From: an uncultured Clostridia bacterium
GTDB taxonomy: Bacteria; Bacillota; Clostridia; Christensenellales; UBA1242
Length of the DNA stretch: 64,000 nucleotides
Direction of reading: 5' to 3'
NCBI GenBank assembly: GCA_930990515.1
Contig: CAKNPS010000002.1
Coordinates: 1 to 64,000, forward strand
The notes beneath the pieces are model-generated. The model saw only the letters and a list, made by a program, of their open reading frames with translations. It was not told where the DNA came from and did no database searches. Positions 61,501 through 64,000 of this stretch are shown piece by piece. The first letter of the stretch is position 1. Each line of letters starts with the position of its first letter. A program made the translations under genes and the position numbers.

Positions 61501-64000
61501 GGAAGGATTTGGAGTCGTTTCTTCGCTACCTGCATCAGGTCTTGCATTACCATTGAAGACAACTGTGTATTGTTCTTCAGTATAAACTGCGTCAACAGTT
61601 AAATCGTCACTATAAACATATCTTCCACCAGTAACTACAGTGTTACCATTCCATGTAACATTTTGAACTAATGTTCCGTCAACATTGATAATCAAAATTT
61701 CAGTTCCACGAATATAGAAACCAGCAAGATTATAACCAGTAACTTTATCAAATTGTTCAGCATCAGCAATTAATTCATTGCTATGATGTCCTTCAGTTGC
61801 TGTTCCGTCATAATAGTCACCAAATGTAACATCAATATTAGCAGAAAATTCTAAATCAACATTAGTATCTTTTGAAGCATTGTATGTGATTTGATAGTCA
61901 TTTGCTTCCCAAATTGCATAAAGAACAATCGTTTCTCCTTGTGTTGTTGTTAAATTTTCTAATGTTGTAGAAACATAAACACCATCAGTAACAGTATTTT
62001 TAATTCCTGTGAGAGAACCACCTTGTCTTGCCCAACCCATAAAGGTGTAACCAGCAAGATTATAATGTTTAGTGATTGTTCTTGGAGTGTTGTATGTAAG
62101 AGTTAATGGACTCATAGTTTCTGTTGCAGTTCCATAATTGCCACTACCAGATGTGTTTACATCGTTTGCGTTAAATTGAACGTTATAAGTGTTTGCTGTC
62201 CAAACTGCGTAAACATCGTAAATTCCATCAGTTTCATCAATATTCCAAGTAAAGTTTGCACCAAGGTCATAGGTTATTACATTGCTACCTTCACTTGTTG
62301 CCCAGCCACGAAGAGTATAGCCTGTTCTTGTAAACTCTTTATCACCTTGTTCTTTTGTTAAGAATGTGTAATTTTGTCCAAATGTTGCTTTTGTTGTATC
62401 ACTGTATGGGTCGCCAGTAGCACCAGTGTTTGCATTATAGCGAACAGTATAAGTTTTTGCTGTCCAAATTGCATACAAATGATATTGTCCGACTGTTTCG
62501 TGAGTATATGCATCACCATTACTATATGTCTTTGTGCTATCAGCATTTCTCCAACCAGAGAATCTATAGCCAGTTCTTTCAGCAGTGATAAGAGTTCCAG
62601 TTTCTTTTGTTGCGATAAGATTTGTTCCATCGCTTGTTGTGTAGTAACCAATATCACCAGTTCCACCAAAGTTTACATTAACAGCGAATGATGTTTTACC
62701 ATTGATTGCACCGCCATCGCCTGCATTATAAACAACTTGGTATTGAATTGGTTGACCATAACCTGTGACAGTCATGTTGCTTGCAGGCATATTAAAGGTG
62801 TTTGTGTTTCCAATTGTCATACCAGAAACATTTGTTCCCCATGCTCTGAAACTATAACCATCGGTTAAAGTGTAAGTAAGTTCAATTCTTGTTCCAAAAT
62901 CAATATCATTGATTGTAACACTACCTTGTTCAGCAGTAACTGAACCAATTTGTGTCTCAATGTCGCCTTCGCCAACACGATTGATTGTGATGGATGCAAT
63001 TCCAACATCTTCGCCACCAGCAATAGTTACAGTCAAAGCAAAGTCTTGAATTTGCCAAATTGCATAAAGTGTGATTGATGTTCCGTCGCTTGTCGGAGTA
63101 AGAAGATTTGTATAAGGTTGATTAGCCTCATATCTATTTCCAGCGCTTTCGCCAAGTGGAGAAGTTGACCAATATTCAAAAGTATATCCAGTTAGAGTAA
63201 GTGCACTTGCAATTGTCACTGAACTATCAAATTCAACTGTTTGAGGACTTGGAAGTGAAGCACTTGGCAATTTGCTAATTAAATCATCGTCATTAGCATC
63301 ATAAGTAATTGTATATTCTCTTGCTTCCCAAGTTGCAACGAGAACCAAATCACCATAGTTTCCTTGACCAATTGTTGTTGTTCCAGTAAGATCGGCTCCA
63401 GTTGACCAGCCACCTGTTGTTGCATCGCCAGTGTTTGTCACACTTTCCACTCTCCAACCAGTAAATTCGTATCCTGAAACGCTTGCTGTTGCAAGTGTAA
63501 AGCCGTTAACAATATTGTAAGAACCTGAAGTTGTTGAAAGCGAAGCATCGTCCATAGGTGCGTCATTTGCATCAACACCTTTTTGGTATGTGATTGTATA
63601 TTCGTGAGCGGTGAAGCGTGCAGATAAAGTAAGTGTTCCGCTTGTAATATTCCAAACACCATTATTTATATTAATTGCTCCAGCATTTGTGATAATCACT
63701 TGATTTGCATCATTGTAGAAACCATTGAAGTCATAAGCAATCTTAGATGCATTAGGTGTGATTATATGTCCAGTAAGAGCAGTATCATCTTTCCCATAAG
63801 GATTTATATCATAAAGTCTGTTGTCATCATATCTAGCATAAATTGTTTTGCTTGGTGTGATTGTCACACCTGTTTCGTCATTGTATGGAGTAAGGGTAAT
63901 TGTCGTTACATTTGCAGTCCACTGTGCAGTGATTGTTTCACTTCCAGCACCAAATGTATAAATATATCCTTCTCCACTTTCGTTTTCTTCAATGCTACCA
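43525..64000 (-). CDS. Giant InlB B-repeat cell-surface protein (5' end beyond window)
   Basis: One uninterrupted frame covers 20,476 bases, at least 6,824 residues, and is still open at the right edge; a GTG at 63867 is not the true start. The protein is a chain of two module types. One is the InlB/Listeria-Bacteroides B-repeat with GYTFxGW cores and a (L/I)YAxW end followed by YTITYxxNxG. The other is MucBP-like, with YxVxYYxE-x-L-x-G starts, TGTTD-like turns, V-x-x-YY-x-R-N ends and YTLTLxxxxG(I)xSV strands, often closing in TMPxxNVT. The C-terminus has a Trp-rich anchor, about 25 hydrophobic residues (mostly Ile) and KKKKEKDK, so it is a single-pass membrane anchor. There is no LPXTG. Such proteins are adhesins or surface-layer fibres; the ligand is unknown. 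Confidence 0.92.
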   Translation of the reverse strand, partial: GSIEENESGEGYIYTFGAGSETITAQWTANVTTITLTPYNDETGVTITPSKTIYARYDDNRLYDINPYGKDDTALTGHIITPNASKIAYDFNGFYNDANQVIITNAGAININNGVWNITSGTLTLSARFTAHEYTITYQKGVDANDAPMDDASLSTTSGSYNIVNGFTLATASVSGYEFTGWRVESVTNTGDATTGGWSTGADLTGTTTIGQGNYGDLVLVATWEAREYTITYDANDDDLISKLPSASLPSPQTVEFDSSVTIASALTLTGYTFEYWSTSPLGESAGNRYEANQPYTNLLTPTSDGTSITLYAIWQIQDFALTVTIAGGEDVGIASITINRVGEGDIETQIGSVTAEQGSVTINDIDFGTRIELTYTLTDGYSFRAWGTNVSGMTIGNTNTFNMPASNMTVTGYGQPIQYQVVYNAGDGGAINGKTSFAVNVNFGGTGDIGYYTTSDGTNLIATKETGTLITAERTGYRFSGWRNADSTKTYSNGDAYTHETVGQYHLYAIWTAKTYTVRYNANTGATGDPYSDTTKATFGQNYTFLTKEQGDKEFTRTGYTLRGWATSEGSNVITYDLGANFTWNIDETDGIYDVYAVWTANTYNVQFNANDVNTSGSGNYGTATETMSPLTLTYNTPRTITKHYNLAGYTFMGWARQGGSLTGIKNTVTDGVYVSTTLENLTTTQGETIVLYAIWEANDYQITYNASKDTNVDLEFSANIDVTFGDYYDGTATEGHHSNELIADAEQFDKVTGYNLAGFYIRGTEILIINVDGTLVQNVTWNGNTVVTGGRYVYSDDLTVDAVYTEEQYTVVFNGNARPDAGSEETTPNPSVSYNLVEFGGTLGGTGVYFPMPAYTGYILYGWSLRNDYYMLARDVFEARYSALSDKLSTATDSYIFTSPDFTEVPDEGGEPIAIEFVFMRLTPGGTTLKDTLWTVADIKGTSDGVEADIVTENTPVTTSLVEPLGSGDTGVNFDGRDGKINLYAIWIGRNDITYRIFYLQEDLSIDDSAMDFPNKDNLETLPEEDGHVEYTYDPTKYGEEGASYTSTYRVADIVDYHNAISGSPVEMYIGQLNYSGFNYRNYEYLGDNIHEDGSTIIFAFFTRAEYTLNLTFNTQQVASVSATGANGTLTPNGTNSYKVRYGETVNLTITPKAGYHNATWTQLETDSETVDITGNRFKFDVTSTVNLYATAVARTDTAYTVKYFYQNVNGNGYDETTSMKVDGKGTTDTDIAIDTYIADGLTDDYATGFTFSHRVTYNTADAEGTQGGSINIDGDGSRVVELYYTRTQYSFTLNTDIDKGYTLGLQVGGQPQENFTNVKVYHGQEVVITVTVNAGYTLNGYTSSNPTLFNSITGLNVTGAVDTQKITMPKGDLTLTANIIRNTNTAFTAHIMFEKLDVTGQTGNGRYEEKTATFFDGGATGTGTTDAQITESHLTSILNTVSGNAASNGFTRVSFGAQMTTDGTVGNVTIAGDGSSEVYIYYNRMTGTLTINYLYGTTSEHNGDVIYTAQTFENVRFGETRKATSPVIAGYTADRIGDVEVKAIYDAETQRVTGSETVLYTPNTYTITYKTQPDETFDKDSAVKEYTIETPINFTAPTKTGWDFLGWQVTSVTEAGNTTDVNYKPNGGWDVYNQDTNPNPTLYRNNVPAGNYGNITLSARWGTRPNDVQFVNTGADITFNGAKTVNSGASYSATLTAIDGYRLPETISVTMSGRSFTDFTYTITEDSDNKEATFTIAEGLINGDIVITAEGVALNFAVSFNLNTTDNGSTQVTSPVAIEREGGKIELPIANDVITLYVKFDSNYGTLYLAEDGATSITLDELVTAIKRTGYTFVGFHSTRESVDGIEDDVVDILANTSFATANNNTVVYGYWTANTKTPYRVEYYFMTLDGDFNDVADYYEDLTGTTDAIADAPLYDGDIKGFTAPDEITNMTINALGNTVIKYYYDRNIRTVTLNTSEGIASVTATVTNGIVDGNATSTNGQISVYFGGTVVIDATSQAGYTFNGEWTRGENAPELSDATDGTATDKQFTLNVDANVEYTAIAEPNVYTINLDAQNGEGEEDGTEVIYLYYNRGWYSNADHTAENAISVIDIPERIGYTFAGYSTTIDGVGGTTIIDSEGNIASGNLMFTTTEPTTIYAQWTIRQYTLTINYVYSDRQGADNVAHETHTEQVNYHGTYSVQSPTITGYLPFIINGEEREEASNVTGTMPADNVTITVTYVPKTYTIVFNGNTSTSGSMNNQTVNYNAGAVLTANGFEKEGYHFVGWAENANGSGKTFENGASITMNEGTFTGFDDKEDTQTFNLYAQWEADDDTTYIVNVYLMDTTGNYPGTPSEVKDTYYGVTGTPVVIDVINDNTEITFSNNGVVNNLSYEGFTVDTTRVPTSQNIAGNGQTTFNVHFARNHYTLTLNAGTGIESVNIETTDIDEVTAGNQYYYGQSVTITAVPESGYTFSNWEVLAGTTTPGGNLSGRENATTTITMGLGNTTLTAQAMVNPYRLYIDLKDERATYPGYDAMEEDEIYGKYVEQSFGTTYSLSTPVLTGYTFTGWTLKSMTEGYTPSDLSGGNIYTFGAGNAKVTANWKADRYEVTINLNDANAVNGVGSTAVGNIVVSGFVDDHTDTEDQAQEITLTPNGGAIILYVVYDGTYAKLYQNASDEVASDTYLSLDTLGSALSRVGYGFVNFTLTNAEGNEITSSSTFATDGSVTLFTNWTANTHTLTIVQSDATHSTISVTGTGVTPIEDSKTTFTVTFDGEVIVETEMSTGYHFVNYTSSDVAGSSENPYTFTYTVDNDATITSKIAPNTYTIYYDANGGVGDIDETAATYDTSVTLNSDESFSKVGYLFAGWADENGDAIPGLTEDEGVWTALNLTSEDNGSVTVYAQWTPITYTVKIDEQNGTPALEDLTGVTYDTAREIVGGETLARQGYTLAGYDLDGKEPAGFTEISTEDLPTSEEISDAENLTNYLRTQSGATGIYKYNGKFYVFNLTATNADRVIFAVWTAATSNYTVEYYLETLAGGYELDTTTEGTDFAEIGIQGHSSTTMSGTTGTEVSIAEQTYEGFTFNALDERNVLSGTITGDNQTLVLRRYYTRNTYTVQVITPNLAISGEDGTFTGVDGITGSMLDGSLISYKYNQEVTINATIRPGYTFNNYSEQVNDEQQSVSTSNPYTFKIRGNRVLTINITRGQFNLTINHEFETLTNGQYETLAGQDADVVESTFYVDHIVTAEDIASYVKNVTGYVFEGNYVWQEDGTVITSDNLAKVTIRYERDTFTLTLQQNNTGVVSVTASNEVEGLVVRNEEASNENQFVYDVIHGAEVTISYTLATGYTFAGWQVTPDSITVSTVGTPSGLTGSGIISTMPTEAVNVTVLADAGRVPFKIEYHLQQLDGTYSHTDTQYDDSTQTWYVDRTIPDITDGFTLATIPGYEYSSFEGSTVIRAPQYEEDGSVIESTLTTLVVYYDRADITINVALGEGVTSVTLTTSGYSVDEFNKTQKFTQNGTIQIVYGAKVNLTQEIQDGYNFNETNYSLTVGQIEGNIEDGIYFDVPSSETTLTARASSNSFNITFNNNGGKGTIAQIEEVEFNREITLTLNNNQITRVGYQFAGWNTQADGLGDDYADGETFLYSYNYGITLYAQWTPNTYTLTYNGNEGTGVVGSGSPSATFDHTTALTYDTAVELRSDIVWSRDGYTVNGWSLTQSNVNNVQLISENLSSQEGETDAEKVTNYLRSLGNATGIYEYNDVYYAFNLVPSGTTTIYVAWDENEYSIVYHSNYGEGEEDKITVSNILYTQEVTILAQADETFTFAKTGYTFTGWNTLANGQGSAVQAGSQQHSLTGVPNGTYELYAQWTPNTYTITFDGNAEDVGGSTAQVTATYDTATELTANGFTRNAYDFAGWTLTEDGTTSDAILIEDIGESESLTAFLNENNRESGIYLYNGTYYAYNLVSDANGSDILYAVWSAHTYTITYSAGEGALTSSATDTYTILDKVTLYNNNDMNREGHRLVGFTISATGNSVNNWTTTYPQGITLTFGEDDTIGSFVTEAGLYGDITLTARWEALTYNVIVNYIFDTDCAEGVAGGEASEQVTRPTVYDNSFEIISPTNVTGYTATRVEVTSPSDFTLTSGSEASVIRGTMPASDVVITVYYSPNVYTLTINYNVVGTGDVQELSYTELKVKYGFTYKDAYYVDAEELKHTVGLETLTREGYRFTNWALDAGGVNTISNETVVNITSDRTIYAVWSANTDTDFTVQYYFENLEDEEYTLDSRYTQTGEGTTDADITLDMIKALTKEGLDDSTTALPVVTGFSVDEQDIVLGTINADGQTVISVYYTRDYNILTITRDTHVSDITVEVLADESVVEDDSLYISSTAEGIYSVRYGTTLRITANFRSGYEFDNFELVQGTISGFTSANPLEITMPDENVEIETNSKASEFTINYYANDGVNGTPTVRTGTFNSPVDILGNDTFTRTGYEFVRWNTDPNGEGTPFEAGSSYTMTTYQAVLNLYAQWDANPYNFTLNADRGIDLSQVSVEVDGEVQSTLPSTIDYDQTVTIKVPVGAIVMGYNFGSISYTMDITGQDGQTSTGSNETAPVEGTDTEIEIKVTGALNVTISTTPRADSQIKIVYALREVDLTVGEGEQTSDTYAMTEEIVNGAETYHLIDYSYIASLRGADGQSALKTFTGFFFANIDDDINSAVPNDNFRVIYNTDIAGSDDDSTYTTVYVLYERYYYGLKLNSISVGASRFEAEGVVDGSVVYYNQGGYDEYRVKYGATVNIYLNILTGYDFNGFNITAVETTGLEEADDETSVSTRHTLSFEQTADAEVGVGTYYYMNGEERVNVLSITHSGDNYVISTMPNYYLDVTAEVTPKEYEVTYHKNWDDNATSDPETATFDASFTFKGIENFAGWARDGYEFLGWAASEEAASTGNVLINVASFDETSHEFTTTFNNTYAQSANEDQELHLYAVWTRGTSTYTIEYYFEELNGSYTKDDYERVLTGATDLTASTNGLEGVQIDGEDEGVRVGFEVYREHENAQMSGTVTSDGSLVLRVYYRLIQYTLTLNSDGRFDEFNVTSTDYTLPEPTITTDNGEADGVLESLSVQVKFGANVTISATPSTGYKLSAYNVTIGGVQVSVENPKFAMPNNNVTISVVSSPRTFNLTFNSNGGSGEMAPQEFEFGVPESINANTFTRQGYTFGGWLISGEPYADRAEFTFSVANDLEAVAQWTPATANYTVNFVIQGTTLNEEGNAVENFTTSVVSTGTTENTITTDMVNGLFIQALGQLGEQGHVYTAGEENFFTLTGFEENTVIAGDGTAQVTAVYNRNLFNYTIGINAESVAGITGMTASYLDLSTLKTVTTDVDTSLTFQVAYGVDVTLTPTYANGYSYGNLVRYIGEDLDQLDGTFNASESDGSITFNNGMNKSARYEISASTIGLTFYYNENFAGGINGAGASDLRRTVRVQYLAPITLEQVWTHAGYTFLGWSKNESMTAEDFDAEQPGNYLPTETIPTYTYDEWNKKELYGVWEANSYTIQYVPSSEDVTGEMENGTATYDKVVQIAESTFDRPGYTFNGWAYAIPESGEGTNVATKVDSVENITSDGLYYIETSDGDVVTRTYYGLNLTNVDRIDNDELVILYPVWRALTYNIVLHFDEEDTHSPIEMTATYGQEVTLPLFNTASGGTFEGWTRTGYDFYGWRYTDNDGGTQYAYPESDDPTTETFSFLNLRDAEGETVDFYVNWTEGEATYSAYIVQQDTSGEYTQRTLYSSSLVAMTGSHITPYEVFAEYIEDSESEWANVEGFTVQSTGHNAESVLVQATGTVVEIYYTRNYYRLYLENGAGIESSSIVMQGAHHEAVDENEDEVIDYYNIYFGASVTINAPTLLPGYITPIIYSTSDVELQNENQIVSMPSKNVVVSISATPNPNTEYLVNIYLADVEGSYGEEATKTLTMYGTTDSAISIASLRAEVFEQVGEELNLSFYTFANSTGDTSIKGYEPAVPDVSEARGEQSVVNLYYSRNQYNVSYSVTDSTGVYEYPTNAYYSYNFDAEVTATFTLNEGYILSSDNLTITIASQDEQNGTPFELDYDITEGQLVDVGEGRMLMQYTITFTMPTQNINIQINVEADEVEYNVVYRYQDVKLTQDGQIIYDEELQQIVPDSALTNTEITREMLGFTYDDELDRWTIESKLDGFTYSSSSFDSNQIYVKGDGSTVIYINFVRDLYQLHLTITDPYIGISGTPTVTIEGVVTSPSISTNTWSVAYGQEVEVTFSMKDGYEFDDFVVTGTTDYQSDNLTLTMTIQEQNVDVGITITPSSAMFTVRYFLQNVDVEDFDAQLAENYTQLNWNVQIASVTNQRYERSDVQTNFITNISSIDGYENIAEQLIGFNMEDWWFNSSYQVLSDRIEGGINNGFSVAANGSTYLDIYINRQVVNVSIELDNTNRVDNDSVEGRDDYLYGDVVTVKFSTNPGYLFDYLRINETTEIREGDANLNVVYDEMTNTETATYEFTIVEDIIGEDGSIKIEVFSAVGTADYTISIFKQVIVQNIGQPEVEIVYGEPEVIVIEDAETDSEIDYSEYTVADPGYYYASYSTVADDTVNGDGSSIVQIYFMLQTYTFSVNLTDGIERVGVYSNYNSIATIESGSSVQRYTVYYTDLIGFEITTVYGYSFNGIEVRVGDGEFVLQDNSTSPDFRLPVPTDNFEVNIRSSEVAVMVNYYPNFEPNQAESELRQFGSTFFLRENTFERPGYIFLGWATSAENANNGIVEYENGAEFTITTTDNVNLYAVWEAEASMPWWIWLVIGLGILLLIIIIIIIIIVVKKKKEKDKIRSR

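Noticed and set aside
53440..62700. Plus-strand frames of 60-140 codons opposite the giant gene
   Set aside because: They mirror the codon pattern of the antisense repeat gene, are Cys/Ser rich and lack ribosome binding sites.
63867..63867. GTG as start of the giant gene
   Set aside because: The frame continues without a stop to base 64000 with the same repeat type, so the start lies outside the window.

Overview
The window comes from an AT-rich chromosome of an anaerobic, gut-type Bacillota (Clostridia-like). The evidence is a clostridial-style 16S rRNA start, a Spo0A homologue with Spo0A-type boxes, AGGAGG ribosome binding sites, canonical TTGACA/TATAAT promoters, TGA used as a stop, and many YwaF-type and InlB-repeat proteins. 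I cannot name a genus. No prophage, IS element, CRISPR array or complete conjugation module is visible.

Layout. 1-402 is the 5' end of a 16S rRNA gene (minus strand) with an unusual insertion of about 250 nt in the V1/helix 6 region; its promoter lies at 645-674. 0.8-4.6 kb holds a Big-2-like surface protein, tRNA-Val, an InlB-repeat surface protein and spo0A. Spo0A has Glu in place of the phosphoacceptor Asp. 4.7-8 kb is an accessory patch: four tandem 97-bp repeats with covarying hairpins, a broken InlB-repeat gene carrying two G9 tracts, and a lipoprotein. 8-12 kb has a metallophosphoesterase, yqeY, tRNA-Met and a lone VirB6/TrbL-like membrane protein. 12-24.6 kb is mostly housekeeping: uvrC, a C69 peptidase, glycerate kinase, a phosphatidylserine-decarboxylase-like enzyme, a methyltransferase, tRNA-Arg, galE, an LtaS-like sulfatase with a G9 tract in its coding frame, and a ribokinase-family kinase. 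24.6-33.7 kb has dinB-mscS, small hypotheticals, three YwaF/TMEM164-like membrane proteins, a DegV protein and several small membrane proteins. 33.7-39.7 kb is a divergent glycerol locus: GlpA-type dehydrogenase, its partner oxidoreductase and a DUF1667 protein on one side, and glpK plus a monoacylglycerol-lipase-like hydrolase on the other. 39.9-43.1 kb has a YhhN lysoplasmalogenase-like protein, a GNAT, tmk and a DapB-fold dehydrogenase. 43.5-64.0 kb is a single open frame of at least 6,824 residues, an InlB B-repeat mosaic with a C-terminal membrane anchor, running off the right edge.

Themes. First, cell-surface variation: one giant and several smaller InlB-repeat proteins, plus three G9 homopolymers lying in surface-related coding frames of an AT-rich genome, which suggests slipped-strand phase variation. 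Second, membrane glycerolipid metabolism: glycerol catabolism, a lipase in the glpK operon, phosphatidylserine decarboxylase, LtaS-like polymer synthesis, YhhN and TMEM164-like families, which together hint at ether-lipid/plasmalogen turnover. Third, an altered Spo0A switch, with paired 0A boxes at identical 20-bp spacing upstream of spo0A and of a neighbouring surface-protein gene.
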